Source of the DNA: Xenopus tropicalis
Lineage: Eukaryota > Chordata > Amphibia > Anura > Pipidae
Assembly (NCBI RefSeq): GCF_000004195.4
Contig: NC_030683.2
Location: forward strand, 85,895,410 to 85,959,409
Reading direction: 5' to 3'
Length of the DNA stretch: 64,000 nucleotides
Shown: positions 1 through 12,339 of the stretch, piece after piece
Layout: the number at the start of each line of letters is the position of its first letter
How positions within the stretch are numbered: position 1 is the first letter of the stretch
Position numbers and translations under genes: made by a program
Notes under the pieces: generated by a model
Told to the model about the DNA's origin: nothing
Seen by the model: only the letters and a program-made list of their open reading frames with translations
Database searches by the model: none

Positions 1-444
1 GACATCTTGAAAAGGTAAATGTTCAGTAATAAATAAGGGCCTGATTTGGAGATTTTGCATGATCTAATTAAGGCCACACTGGTCTTGTCATTAAATTTTT
101 TCCTTATAGAAAAGATGCCTAGTGACCACTTATGATTAAAGGCTGTTAAATACTTTACTTTGCTTTGCAAATTGGAATTTAATTGTATGTACTTTTCTGC
201 AAATGTTATCGGAAAGTTAGGCAAGAAATGTAAACTAATTAAGTTGTATAATTAAGAGCAAACGTCCTGCCACGTAGGGCAGAGTTAATCGTAAAAAAAA
301 AAAAAAAATGGGTGTTGAAAACCGTGAAAATTACTTTCACCGCATCTTTTAATGACTTTTACAAATGTGTCAGTATCTAAGGGGCTTCTGTTAAGGGAGA
401 GCAAAAGAAGTTAATCAGTGGGGTGGGGTGCTGTTTGGTTATGT

Positions 445-581
445 CCCCCCCCCCCCCCCATAGTGATTATAATCACTCACCATGGTTGTCATCTTATTCC
501 AGCTTTGAGCATTTTCGCTGCTGCCCAGGGTTGTGGGCATACACATAATAGATTTTTTTTTTTTTTTGGGGGGGGGGGGGG
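445..581. repeat. Homopolymer tracts C15, T15 and G14 in intron
   Basis: A run of 15 C lies at 445-459 and a T15-G14 block at 553-581. An A16 run also sits at 293-308. These low-complexity tracts lie in the intron before the first exon shown, and their exact lengths are prone to sequencing error. Confidence 0.9.
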
Positions 582-1342
582 TCTTTTTCGATTTTACTCT
601 GGTGTGCAGACACAGCCCAGACTGGCTTCAAGGGATCCCTGGGACAGACAAAAATATAGTGGCATGGCGCTCATTAGATTAATACCCCACCTGCTGCTTC
701 TTTCAGTGGAGTGCCACACTGAAATCTGAGGTTAGCAATTCTAAACGCCCAAACCCCTAATTTGTTAACATCTCCAAACCTGCAGATTTTATTTTGTTCA
801 GCTTTAATCATAAATCTCTAGGGGGATATTGCCATAGGAGTATACAGGTAAAGATGTCATGAAATAGAGGAAGCCTTTGGTTAATGCTGATGGAGAACTA
901 TATAGAAGAAGAAGATAGAATAAAAGAATAAGTAACCCTTGTTTTTCTGTCTCTAATGTGACTCTAAATAGTGCCCAGAATAACATACCTTTCTCCCTGC
1001 ATTTAGTCTCATACAGATTCTGTACCACAAGCAGCTCAACTTGAGTTCTCTCAGCTACTACTATCTAGCATGAAGGTCTGACCCCTTCTTTGCTGAGCTT
1101 TCCTCTCTAATGTAAAGATTGTCATAGAGGTACCTACTGTGCATGCCTGATTGATCTCCATTAGAGCTGAGGCAACACGCATGCATTTTAACCTTTTCGA
1201 CCATCTTCACAATCAAAGACAGAAGGGGCTGGAGCTCCACACTAGACTAGGAAGTAGGTAGTAGAAGGCATGTTATTCTGGGAACTGTATAGAGTGTTTT
1301 TAGGGGCTACACTAAAAGCCTTGCTTATCCTTTAATGTAGAC

Positions 1343-1506
1343 CAGATGTTCTCAACCTGTCTGTCGGGACCCCTCTGGGGGTCACCCAAGACCATCGGAA
1401 AACACATATTTCCGATGGTCTTAGAAATAATTTTTTGGTTGGGGGTCACCACAACATGAGGAAGTGTACTAAAGGGTCGCAGCATTAGGAAGGTTGAGAA
1501 CCACTG
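1343..1506. mobile_element. SPIN-type nonautonomous hAT element
   Basis: A 164-bp element has hAT terminal inverted repeats: the right end reads AAGGTTGAGAACCACTG and the left end CAGATGTTCTCAACCTG. It is flanked by a perfect 8-bp duplication, ATGTAGAC, at 1335-1342 and 1507-1514. The terminal sequence (GGGGGTCACCACAACATGAG, AAAGGGTCGCAGCATTAGG) and an internal 14-bp inverted repeat around ACACATA match my recollection of the SPIN (Space Invader) family. That family is known from Xenopus, Anolis and several mammals. No transposase is present, so this is an internally deleted copy. Confidence 0.85.
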
Positions 1507-1836
1507 ATGTAGACAATGTGCAACAAAGGGACTCTGTTAAAACATTATATTATATAACATTATACATACATAACATTATATTATATTACTCACAATTTTG
1601 CACTAATCTATTGCCTGCTTTGGCATGTTTGTTTTTCTACATGCTGATCAGCAGAAACGTGATGTATTCCAGGCAACAATGTCTTGCCCAAGTGCTGTTA
1701 ATGTTTGACACTATACTGCCTTCAACCCTACATGATTAAGTTGTCTTGACAAAGTTAAATCTGAAGAAGTTTAGAAGGTTGGGAAAGTGACTAAAAAGCC
1801 AAGAGCTATAATGTTAATATAACTTTTATGGAAGTC

Positions 1837-2209
1837 TTAAAGGACATGTAAAGCCTACATTTGCCTACAATGTATATCAGTTGGGCACGTCTCCCCCACC
1901 CAAATGGCATTATTTGTACTGCATATATCCCCTCCGCTTGCACACATCACATTTTCCTAAAGCAAATAGCAGCTTTCACCCGGTGGCCATTTTTCCTCTA
2001 AAACCTAATCAGATACATTTAAATCTGTAAACAGCATAAATGCACAAAGACCCTTATTCAGCATAGGAGGAGACGGAAATCTAAGTGATTAAGGGGATGC
2101 TGCAGCCTTACTTTTAACCTCTGGACAACCAGCGTGGCAGGTACTGAAAGATTTCAAAGAGGCTGTTCTCTGATTAAATTTTTGTGTGTGGGGTTTACAT
2201 GTCTTTTAA
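1837..2209. mobile_element. T2/Kolobok-like MITE
   Basis: A 373-bp element with ends TTAAAGGACATGTAAAGCC and, inverted, TTAAAAGACATGTAAACCC (17 of 19 match). The terminal TTAA can be read as the target duplication. TTAAAGG ends with TTAA targets are the hallmark of Xenopus T2 MITEs (Kolobok superfamily). No ORF of note. Confidence 0.75.
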
Positions 2210-2360
2210 CTTAAAGGGTTACAAAAATTAGTAAGCTGTTTAAAATGTGCAACTTTTTATGAAATTTCTAATTTATAAATATACTTTATGTTTGTATGTT
2301 ATCTAACAATGAAATTTAAGAGTATTGTGTTTTTAGTTACTAGTGCTTTTCTTGCCCCAG

Positions 2361-2520
2361 GCTCACAGTTGTTTAAAAGTATTAAAGTCTCGAAAAGGAT
2401 GCGAGTTGAAGCTGCTAAAATCTCTTGGAATAGAACTGACTGTGCAGAAACAGAATTTGCTCTATCACCTAGGAGAAGAGTGGCAGCAGTTAGCAGTTTG
2501 GAAATTGCCACCATCGAAAG
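2361..2520 (+). CDS. zw10: zw10 exon (about human residues 141-194)
   Basis: The acceptor is a pyrimidine tract ending CCCCAG and the donor is AAAG|GTACCA. It reads in phase 0 from GCT CAC AGT and ends with one base of a split codon. The peptide contains LKVLKSRKG and [13 protein letters not shown], a conserved segment in the helical N-terminal half of ZW10. Confidence 0.95.
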
Positions 2521-3488
2521 GTACCAGATTTTGTTTATTATTGTGTATTTTTGAAAGGATTACTTTAAAGCGACTCTTATGGCTTCAGTATAGGTCCTAA
2601 TCTAAACCACGCATCTTTGTTTCATAGGTTTGTATAGGTGTCTCATTATACCTGTGTTATACCTGTACAATGACCAGACCCTGATGCAGCAAAGCAATCC
2701 CTTTTTAACACAACATGCTGTCTTGTTGGTGTTCATCTTTTGGCATTGTGGCCCAATAACTCTCTTTCGTATCTGTCCAGAGCATATTGCCTTGCTTTGC
2801 TTAGGTGTTCATGGGCAAACTTTCTGGCATACCTGTCAGGAAGATCTAATATGTGCTGCCTCTTTCTAATGGCAGACTCTTGCATTCTGACATCTGAAGA
2901 GGTGTGAGCTGTCTCTAGATTCTTGTGATGAAATTTTGGGATTCTAAGAGACTTTTTTTTTTCAACATCTTGCAATTTGCTCTTGGGTTGAACTTAAATA
3001 ACAATCTTAAACCCTTATTCATAGGCATGTATAACATTCTTTCTAAGGGCCTTAGAGAGCTCCTACAATTTAGGCATGGTGATAATGCATACTTCAATGG
3101 TGAAGAGCAACTCAAATTAAATGTCTGAGGTTTAAATACCTAAGTAACACTAAATAACCAAGAACCCCTCTAACCATGTCCTAATTATTTGCATCTAGTT
3201 CAAATCTAAGTCTAATTTGAGCTAGTAATAAATATAGAGGGTTTATATACATTTTCCACATGCAAAATTTGCATTTACAAATTACAAAATAAAATGTAAA
3301 CGGTGCATGATATTTGTTTATATTACATCACACCTATCTATTGTTGAAAACAAGATCAAATATCTCTGTTGAAAAAGTTAAATACTATATGGTGTACTTC
3401 TCACATGACTGTATTTACAGTGTAAAAGTTGAATAATAATTTGAATGCTTTTTTTTTTTTACCAACCTACTCTTAAATTACCTTTTAG

Positions 3489-3638
3489 AAAATTCCAGTG
3501 TTGAGATGATACTGAAGACTGAGCTCCATCTGTGCACGCTGCCTTCAAATGATGAAAGTACAACTGGACCTTTGCTGGGTTCTGTGCTTCAGGCGTTTGC
3601 AATCTTAGGCGAACTGAACACAAAGTTGAAATTCTTCA
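3489..3638 (+). CDS. zw10: zw10 exon (about human residues 194-243)
   Basis: The exon follows acceptor CCTTTTAG and ends before GTAAGA. The leading two bases complete the split codon to GAA, followed by NSSVEM. It contains KTELHLCTL and LGELNTKLKFF. It ends with one base that joins the next exon to make a serine codon. Confidence 0.93.
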
Positions 3639-3915
3639 GTAAGATCACTCTTATTTGGAAAACAATTCTCAAACCTTTTATCTGCTCTTTACACAGCAAA
3701 TCTCGGCCAATTTGTAAAGTATTTGCCATCTTGTATCAAATCTAACTAGGAGAAGGCTAAAAAGTACTATAATGCTTACACACAGAAATGGTTTATATTT
3801 TTTTCATACAGCCATTAGGAAGAAGATTCCTATCATTATCCAGATCATGACAGTAATGTTAAAATATGCTGCTAACCTTTTATGAATATACATTGTTCTT
3901 TCTTTTCTTCTACAG

Positions 3916-4107
3916 GCCAGTTGTTGCTAAATTACATATTGAAGCCCCTGGTTACTTATCCATCCCTCCATGCCCAGATGGAAACACAACAACAGGGTGT
4001 TATTTTACGCTTTGAAAGTGTTGAGACACAGTTGGAGCACCCACCTCCTTCTGAGGTTTTCATCAAACTGAGGCTGGTCTTTGAATTACTTCATAAGCAC
4101 CTATTAG
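3916..4107 (+). CDS. zw10: zw10 exon (about human residues 244-307)
   Basis: The acceptor is CTTCTACAG and the donor is TTAG|GTATGG. The peptide begins with the split serine, then [11 protein letters not shown], and includes [20 protein letters not shown]. One base is left for the next exon. Confidence 0.95.
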
Positions 4108-4176
4108 GTATGGAAACTTTTAGAAAATTAAAACACAAATAAGGATTTTACCATGCTGTAAACTCTTTTTTTTAAG

Positions 4177-4553
4177 TTACACTATATGGGCAAACTTATG
4201 TGGACACCTGCCTGTCTAACATGTCATTCCAGCAGTAAGGGTGCTAATAAGAAAATGGTCCCCTTATTGCTAATATTGCCTAGATTGTTGGTTGCATTTG
4301 CTTCCATTCATGAGTAAGATGTTAAGCACTGATGTTCAGGCCAGCTCAAGTTCTACCACTCCCAGCTCTGCAAACCAATTCTACATTGATTTTATTTTGT
4401 ATACATGTATGCAGCATTATTGTCCTGCTAAAACATGAAAGGGCATTTACCAGAACATTGGCAAGACTTAGACCACTGAGAAAGTAACTGTCTGTTATTG
4501 CTCAAGTTATTTCCCAACTGTATCTTTTTTTTGCAAAGCGTACATAAGTTTAA
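4177..4553. mobile_element. Tc1-like transposon remnant in zw10 intron
   Basis: The left end TTACACTATATGGGCAAAC with TTATGTGGACACC resembles Tc1/mariner termini. The remainder (TTGTCCTGCTAAAACATGAA, then GGGCATTTACC) resembles a decayed antisense Tc1 transposase. No intact frame or right terminus is visible; the following zw10 exon begins 27 bp downstream. Confidence 0.55.
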
Positions 4554-4579
4554 CCTGAGATATGATGTTCTCATTATAG

Positions 4580-4743
4580 ATGTGCCAGTGGAAGATTCCC
4601 CACAAGCTGGTGAGACAGGCAAGGTGGTATTAGCAGAAGTTCTTGGTGAAATGATTTGGGAAGAAATCTCTGAAGCCATCATAAAAGATTGCTTAGTCTA
4701 CTCCATCCCAAATAACAGCAGCAAACTTGTTCAGTATGATGAG
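4580..4743 (+). CDS. zw10: zw10 exon (about human residues 308-362)
   Basis: The acceptor is TCATTATAG and the donor is GATGAG|GTAGTT. A split Asp codon opens the exon. It encodes LAEVLGEMIWEEISEAIIKD and VYSIPNNSSKL, close to the family sequence. Its first third (VPVEDSPQAGETGKV) is the most divergent part, as is usual for this linker. Confidence 0.95.
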
Positions 4744-6378
4744 GTAGTTAAGTTTTTTGTTTTTCAACACATTATATGTTTTTCAGTGCTAACATAACCT
4801 TTTCACTACTTCATTACTAAAAAAAATCCTTTTTTGTTTTTGTTTAATTTTTTTTATCTCAGGGAAAAAAAACATTTCCAAAAAATGACAGATCTCCGAT
4901 ATCTAAGACTTTTATTGCACACATGTCCATCAAGTTCAACCTTCTTGCCAAGTAAATTCCCAAATTAACCCCATATGAAGCCTCAAAAGAGGGGGAAAAG
5001 GGGCAATGTTAGTGGCTCACTCGAGCTAAGGCTGATGGACCAGTAAGCACAGGCTGAGAAACCGCCTGTTGTGGCATTAGCCTTAGCCATCCTTTGACTG
5101 AAACAATCTCCTGTGCAACCCCTTATATAATATTCATCCTCCCTCAAAATGTGAAATGATGCAGAAAGAAAGATGTTTTGAAAGCATTTTACTTCCTAAA
5201 ACTGCCATTATATGAGAGCTGCATACACAAGCTCTCCAGTCTGAAGCCAGAGCCAAATGAGACATCAGAGTGTCTTCAGTCTCCCACAGGAAGTGGTCAC
5301 AGCACTGACTGACAGGCTTTACTCAGCAGAAGCAGGGAAAACCCCTCCCTCCTTCTGTGTCTCTCTGCTTGTGCTGCTGGGGGGGGGGGGGGGAAAGGAG
5401 CGAGTAACGCAGGAACAGACTGTCAGTGAGCTTGCTAAGCCCCACCCACCTATGAATATTCACTTCACTTTAAGTAGGTGAGGTGGTGTCATTGAAGTCT
5501 ATCTGGGCTGGTGGCTCTCTGAGCCCTATACTGAAGAGTCTAAACCGGAAGCTGGGTAGAGCACAGTTTTCAAGCAGTTATGGACATATTTGAACCCATA
5601 GGTATTAAAATAAAAGCACTTCCTTCTATTTTACATTGTTTAGTGCATTGTAAAAATGTATGGTATATATCCCCTTTAACAGTTGTAAAAAATAGAATTG
5701 ACGTCCTCTTAAAAAAAAAAAAAAAAAAAAAAAAGTATAATAGTGAACATTTTCTTACACATATTGATTTCTGGTTTCTGATAGCCTCACTCTCCTTCAC
5801 TGGCCTTTGTCCCTCCTTCCCAGTTGCACCTCTGGGGTATCACCAAACACCATCTGTCTCATTGCCTGTCTGAAAAATTCTCTGAAAAGTACCACAGTGG
5901 CATTGATGGGTGCCATCTCACATTCTTCGCCACAGGAGCATGCATAGTTAAAGCCAGTTCAGTTTAACTTAACATGTTCCGTGCCCACAGTCACAGTGAA
6001 GGGGAACCTAAATAGAAGCAAGATGTTGCCTACTAACCCTGCAATGCTACTTAGCATTTTTAAAAGAGGAAAAGTGATAAATGGTGTTTTGTGAGTCTGT
6101 TGCACCTCTTCATTGCATCCAAATTTGAAGAGTCCAAATCCAGCTTTGAGTTATTTTAAGTATTGTCCCACCTGAAGAATTTGTTTTTCTGTTCAAATGA
6201 CAAGGCTTAGGGATATATTTTTATAAAACCGTTGTGCAGAAAGTTAAGCGGTTGTTTTAAATTTCATTTAATGTACAACTGTTTTGTTTATGGATAAAAT
6301 GTTTGCTATATACTAGTTTGGAAAGATGCTTTTGTGCTGAGTGTATTTATATTTGTGACTTTTTCCCCACATATTCAG
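4744..6378 (+). other. zw10 intron with dispersed repeat, G15 and A24 tracts
   Basis: About 4925-5000 contains CCATCAAGTTCAACCTTC and GAAGCCTC, shared with a second copy at 6631-6765 in the next intron (CATCAAGTTTAACCTTTTAT). G15 lies at 5379-5393 and A24 at 5711-5734. CCCCTTTAA at 5671-5679 looks like the right end of a T2-type element whose left end I could not place. No coding sequence is supported. Confidence 0.5.
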
Positions 6379-6561
6379 GTTATAAATGCAACAGAAGAGT
6401 TTGAAAATGCTCTAAAGGGTATGAATTATCTTAAGGGTGATGCAACTGATCTTCTGAAATATGCACGAAATGTCAATGCCCACTTTGCTAGCAAGAAGTG
6501 CCAAGATGTTATTGTCATAGCTAGAAATTTGATGACCTCTGAAATACATAACACAGTAAAG
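6379..6561 (+). CDS. zw10: zw10 exon (about human residues 363-423)
   Basis: The acceptor is CATATTCAG and the donor is AAAG|GTGTGT. It is 61 codons long and phase 0 at both ends. It encodes [24 protein letters not shown] and [19 protein letters not shown], one of the best conserved stretches of ZW10. Confidence 0.96.
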
Positions 6562-7360
6562 GTGTGTATGAAGTATTACAGTTGCCTGTTGTGTTGAATT
6601 GCATATATCTCTATGACTCTGATGACACATTCATCAAGTTTAACCTTTTATGTCTATATGAAACCTGCCCAACTGCTATCTGATCCTATGAAGCAAAAAA
6701 ACCCTTTCTGAAGCCTCTCTTTGCCACAGAGGGGAGATAACCCTTCCTTACTCCAAGATGGCAGTCGGACCATTCAAAACTCTCTGATGGCTGTGATCTT
6801 TAGAGACCTCTTATTCATGTAAAGTTTTACTGTATCAACTCAAACATGTCTTTTTAGCAAATATATTTCCTTATTTTACATCAGTTGGGGAGTTAGTAGT
6901 TATAATATGTGAGATAGTGACTCCAGAAACACTGACCAAGTATGTGTGCCATTGATATTGCATAACCTAACACAACTTTGTATACTTTCGAAGAATATGT
7001 TAGGTAATTAGACAATTTGGACTGCTTCAGTTCCATATTTAAGATCATTAGATCAATTTACTAGGGTGCTTTCTGCATTGTATGTAATGCTCTCATCCAC
7101 ATCACATGTGGGGCTACAGTATTTTTCATGGTTGTGCTTTCAATCTATTTTCCCTGTCACATTTACACTAAATACATGGGTTGTTTTTTAGGGAGCCAAT
7201 TAACATGCCTGTGGAAGGAAATCTGGGTGTTTGGATATCAAACACCCACCCAGATGCTTGTGTTTATTTTCCCTTGAACTTGTGATGGAAGAAAGTAGCA
7301 AATCTGAGAAATGGTTTTAAATGTATACATTTATGGGGTTTTTTTGTACTTCATGTATAG
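6562..7360 (+). other. zw10 intron with dispersed repeat fragment
   Basis: The repeat at about 6625-6790 contains TATATGAAACCTGCCCAACT and CCACAGAGGGGAGATAACCC, related to the fragment near 4925 in the previous intron. The rest is unremarkable AT-rich intron. Confidence 0.45.
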
Positions 7361-7593
7361 ATTACACCTGATTCCAAAATTACTGTGCCAACACTCTCAA
7401 AATATGAAGGTTCGGAGAAGATAATAAAGAAAGAGAACCATCTTTCGCAAGAAGCCCCTGGCCTGGAGAATGATGTTAAACTGAGCCAACATACATTTGC
7501 TCTCCCCACTTGCAGGATCAGTGAGTCTGTGCAGAAGTTAATGGAGCTTGCTTACCAGACACTCTCGGAAGCTACTACTAGTAGTAAACCATG
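7361..7593 (+). CDS. zw10: zw10 exon (about human residues 424-504)
   Basis: The acceptor is CATGTATAG and the donor is CATG|GTAAGA. It opens with ITPDSKI and passes through a variable, charged linker. It then reads [20 protein letters not shown] and [10 protein letters not shown]. It ends with two bases of a split Cys codon. Confidence 0.95.
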
Positions 7594-8350
7594 GTAAGAA
7601 AAAATGTTTTTAAAAACGTCTCAAAAAAGATTTGATGTCATTTGTGAAAGTTATTATTAAAATGTATTTGGTATAAACAAACACTAAATATAATATAAAT
7701 ATGTAGCTTATGAATTCTTTTGGAAGATCTTTCTGTCATCTCCAAATGTTTTAGTGCCATTGTTTGTATGTTATGCTTTTCTTTTTCTTAACCATTGTCT
7801 TGCGATTTTATTCCACAATATGTTACCCCAAAGACTTCCTATGATTCCCCTTTACTGTTCAGGGTTAGATTTTGCAACATAGGAATCAGAGAAAGTGTAA
7901 GACACTCTGGGATAAGAAAACCTTACCCGTACAAAATTATGGGCAATCCTTGGTAGATTATGTAACATTCCGAACAGTATTTAATGGACCTCCACCTTTT
8001 TTTCCCCGTGTTGTCACTGGCAGGAAAAATAATTTTTCCACACAAAACAATATTATAACTTTTCCATAAACATCCTCTATTGGAAAATGCATCTCCGATG
8101 AATTATGCTATTTGTTTCCCATAAGTAAAAATGCTTAATGCCAGCTCTGAGAAGGAAAACACTTTTAGGAAATCATAAAAAAATATTTTCTTATCTGTGT
8201 GAACACGTCTTAGCATGATGCACGGTTTGCACTAATCTTGACTTTTCACAAATTAATAAAATATTTAAACTCGCAAAAAAAAAAAAATTATCTAAATTTA
8301 TCTACATCTATTGGGTAAAATCATTGGAATGTTATTAAAAGTGTCCCTGA

Positions 8351-8681
8351 GTGTAGCCATACACAGGCAGCTCTAAGATCCTGATTCTGCCCCTTCAGAC
8401 CAAGATGACAGCTTATCTGCCTGGGTATGGTTCCTCCTCAACTGCCCCCCCCAAAAGATATCTGGATGAAAATTGACCCAATTATTTATAGAGTAGGTGT
8501 GAGAATCCTGTCGAAACATTAACCACATCACTGTGTTGATTAGGGCCTGCATAGCTGCCCATTATGATCTGATTGTTGACCCGGGGGCCATATGATTGGA
8601 TCAAGTCCTATTTTGCCCAGAATGTTGATGGCAAAATTGGGAAAAGATTGCCGAAGGAGCAGAATGTATTATGTATAGCCA
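8351..8681. mobile_element. Degenerate Harbinger-like MITE
   Basis: The ends GTGTAGCCATACACAGGCAG and, at the right, ATGTATAGCC resemble the intact elements at 15751-16053 and 29440-29716. Interior words such as GATTGGATCAAGTCC are shared in decayed form. It lies in the 2.6-kb zw10 intron; no clear target duplication remains. Confidence 0.5.
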
Positions 8682-8699
8682 GACTAAGAGAGCTAAAGA

Positions 8700-10163
8700 T
8701 TGCTCAAATAAAGGTTGATTCAAATGTTATGGTTTCAGTGTTATATTGAGATTTTAGAAAGCAAGCAATATTTTACTTAACCTGGCTTAGCATATCCTGC
8801 ATTTTGTTATAAGCAGGGGAATGGTCAGCCAGCTTGCAGTGGATGTAAATGTATGCAGCATCTAAGTTTTGTGAATGAAAAGCGTAGGTGAATAGCATAG
8901 CTAAAGGCTGCTAGAAAAACAAGTTGCAATTGCAGTACCAAAAAGGTGTTATTGGCACTACAGGGACATTATCCAATAGAGTTAGCGCTTAGTTATACAA
9001 ATATATTATTAACATTTGGGGCCAGTTGAATGTGTGATAACCTGAAGGACTGAACCCCTACTAGATCCGGTTTTATGGATATCGCTCAATAACGTGAGAA
9101 ATGGTTGCAAGGGTAGATGTGTATTAAGGCAAGGTATAAATTCCTACATAAACTAATTTTAATACCGTCTATATACAATTCCTGCTCTCTGTGAGCCTTT
9201 TATATGAAAGAGTGGTATACGTATAAAACAACACTCTACCCCCCCCCCTTTCATATATATGTGGGATTTTGTAAATATCTAATACACCTGATACTGAACC
9301 CACCAATCATGTTAGATTTGGTGGAATATGATGTTAGATTAAAACACTACATTTCAACAATTGCACAAGTGACTATATATGTGATAAGTGAGTTTTGTCA
9401 ATCAAAGGAAATAAAAAGGATTACTAATTTTAATAACACAATGTGATGTGTCTTTTGGGAAAGCACTAACTATTGGATAATGTCATTGTATGGTGTAATT
9501 TGGGATTAGATTGGAGGATAGCTGCTTGTGGGACAACACACTGTTAGTTACAGGCATTTGTATAACGTTTTTAATTAGCACTACAGGGACATAATTAAAA
9601 TAAAATGCATTTAATAGTTTTCCGAGAGAAAAAAGATTGACCTTTTTGAGCATTTAATATAGTAAAATAAATCCATGGATAGAAATTAAAGAAAGAGTTT
9701 AAGTTCAGTTGCAATTCTTACATGTCCGAATTTCTTTAGAAATTAAAGATTTATTCCTTCCTGGTCCTTAAAGAATTTGTAAAATCAAATGAATGAAATT
9801 TCGTTATGAATAAATTATTAAATCTGAAATGAGAAATAATGATTTCTTCAAAAGCTGTACACAAGGAGGAAAATATACAGGATACATTCTGCATAGCAAA
9901 TAAGCTGTTAAGCAGCTCCTTAACATGTTTAAAAAGATAAAATGTCCATCATAGATGTCTAGTCTTTTTTGAGGTAGAGCGTTTCTTATATAATATTTGC
10001 CATTATTGAACAGACCAATACAATCTACACATTTGTTATTTTGTCTTGATGCTAACAGCCCTTTAATGTGCCCAAAAACCAACACCACCTTGAAAATGTG
10101 TTCATTAGCGTTAATTTGTTTTTGTTTTGTTTTGTTTTTTTTCTGGCCCTTACTTTATTTCAG
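8700..10163 (+). other. Rest of the long zw10 intron
   Basis: AT-rich sequence with no supported gene or complete repeat. Two stretches share CACTACAGGGACAT followed by TATCC or AATTA (8958-8972 and 9580-9595), suggesting a short degenerate dispersed repeat. Confidence 0.4.
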
Positions 10164-10235
10164 CTCCATCCAGCTATTCTACACAGTCAGAAACATTTTC
10201 CATCTGTTCTATGATGTAGTGCCAACGTATCACAA
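10164..10235 (+). CDS. zw10: zw10 exon (about human residues 505-528)
   Basis: A small 72-bp exon lies between acceptor TTATTTCAG and donor CACAA|GTGAGT. The split Cys codon is followed by [18 protein letters not shown] and VPTYH. It sits at the end of a 2.6-kb intron, the longest in the visible part of the gene. Confidence 0.95.
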
Positions 10236-10763
10236 GTGAGTGTTTAAAACATCCTCATGAAATTCATGGCTTGCTCTGCACATCAACATTATTTGTTGCC
10301 AGTATGTTTTGTATATTTTGCCTTTTTTTTTTAATGCTTTCCCATAAAATGTTTGTTTTGCAAATTACATTTATCTAGAGCACCATCTGAAAGTGAATAA
10401 CTGATTTTTTTTGTTTGTTATGTACTTATCTGAGCAAAAGAATGAAAGGGATGATGTGTATTCAAAACATGAGTTAATATTAAGCTGGTTACATTTGTGC
10501 AGAATTAAAAAAAAAAAACATATGTTTGGTCAATGAAATAAAAATTAGAATAATGGCATTAGAAGTGTACGGTAAATCTTGCTTCACGGTCTGTGTGCAT
10601 TGGAAAGTGTGTTCCTGGCAGATAGGAATGTAGATTGTACTGTGTAGCCACTTCTGCATTACCCACTATGCAGACATTTCTGTGCAGATTTACAGTAGGG
10701 CCTTGGCACATAGTATTCTGCAGATTCCTTCTGACCCAGAGACAAAATGATGCATTCTCCTTT

Positions 10764-10970
10764 GGGGCCTGTTATCCAGAATGCTCGAGACCCGGGGTTT
10801 TTCTCGGATAAGGCGCCTTTCTGTAGTTCAGATCTCCATACCTGAAGTCAAGTACAAGGTCCTGGTTGTAAGAAGAGAGAATAAGTTAATATGTCTTTGG
10901 GGGGATGGCTCTCCTGTAATTTGGAGCTTTCTGGCTAACAGATTTTCCCAGATATCAGATCCCATACCTA
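10764..10970. mobile_element. TA-flanked CAGGTATGGG MITE, internally deleted
   Basis: CCTGTTATCCAGAATGCTCG opens the copy and ATCAGATCCCATACC closes it; interior ATCTCCATACCTGAAGTC and TTTGGAGCTTTCTGGC are diagnostic of the family seen whole at 38145 and 63570. The middle part is missing. Confidence 0.7.
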
Positions 10971-11214
10971 CACTACCAAAGGCAGAAGGCCAATGCCACC
11001 CCTTTCACCCCAAGGTGCTGCTTCTTTTGCATCAATTAGCCAAATTTACATTTTAAAAAATTGGAAATTCTGCTCTTAAAGTTGCAGCCTGCCTTAAACT
11101 GCTGCCTGAGGCCTCATTGCAGGAGCAGACTCTGGTATTACACGTACATTTCAGGAACTTAAAACAAAAATAAGGCTTTCACATAAGAGACACAAATATA
11201 TTGCAGTAATCCAT

Positions 11215-11353
11215 ATTGAAGGCAAAACAATCCTATTGGGTTTATTTAATGTTTAAATTTTTTTAGTTGGTATGAAGCTCCAAAGTATGGTAAAACACCT
11301 ATATCTGGAAAATACTAGTTTCTAAGCATTCCATATATTGGATCTCATACCTG
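11215..11353. mobile_element. Right half of a CAGGTATGGG MITE
   Basis: The fragment carries ACAATCCTATTGGGTTTATT, TGGTATGAAGCTCC and the terminus TCTCATACCTG followed by TA. A single end of another family, AGGGGCAGATTTATTAAAA, lies just downstream at 11417. Confidence 0.65.
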
Positions 11354-11715
11354 TACTAGTTTATTTCTGTCCTTTACATTAAAAAAATCTGATGAAATCT
11401 GCTGTGTTTAAACATTTAGGGGCAGATTTATTAAAATGTGAGATTAGCCCTGGGTGATTGCTTTGAACTGGCTTGCTCCACACTTAGCTATTTCTTCATT
11501 AAAAACTAGAATGGAATATATTCATATAATGTGTTACCTCTCTGCTATATTTTCGGACTCGGTTGAACAACATCTAGAAATGTGGGACCCCTGGACATCA
11601 TTCAGAATGCAAGAACTCCAACATCAACCTATATCTGATACAAATAGTTCTCCCTTATTTTGATTTGTTTTATTTTTATTTTAAGCTTATTATATGTTAC
11701 TATGTAAATTATGTT

Positions 11716-12022
11716 GCTGTAATCCCCAACCTTTTATACCCGTGAGCCACATTCAAATGGAAAAAGTGTTGGGGAGCAACACAAGCATGGAAAAAGTTCC
11801 TGGCGGTGCAAATAAGAGCTATAATTGGCTACTTAATAGCACCCATGTGGACTAGCAGCCTATAGAAGGCTCTGTTTGGCTTTACACTGGGTTTTATGCA
11901 ACCAAAACTTGCCTCCAAGCCAGAAATTCAAATATGAGCACCTACTTTGAGGCCCCTGGGAGCAACATCCAAGGGGTTGGTGAGCAACATATTTCTCACA
12001 AACCACTGGTTGGGGATCACTG
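11716..12022. mobile_element. hAT-like MITE
   Basis: The right end GGTTGGGGATCACTG and the left TAATCCCCAACC are inverted repeats of hAT type. GCTGTAA occurs on both flanks and could be a partly degraded 8-bp duplication. The interior has no ORF. Confidence 0.6.
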
Positions 12023-12339
12023 CTGTAACACAACTCTTTCCCTCACTTATGCATCGAGTTGAAGGAATGAATAGAGAGTGGGGAGTTTTACTGTGGTAAA
12101 CAATCTCTCACTTTTTTTTTTTAATAAATCTTTCCCAATTTGTCCATGTGTCAAATGCTGTCCAACTCTTTCCATGCAGTGGCCCAATAAGGTAACGTTA
12201 AATTTATGGGCTGGATTATACCAGAATAGTATGTGCCTTTACATCATACAAATTTACCTGTGCCTAGAAACCCAAAACTAAAAACATTTTCCTATTTCTT
12301 GTTTTGGCAAATATTTAATATGTGCTTCTCTTCTTTCAG

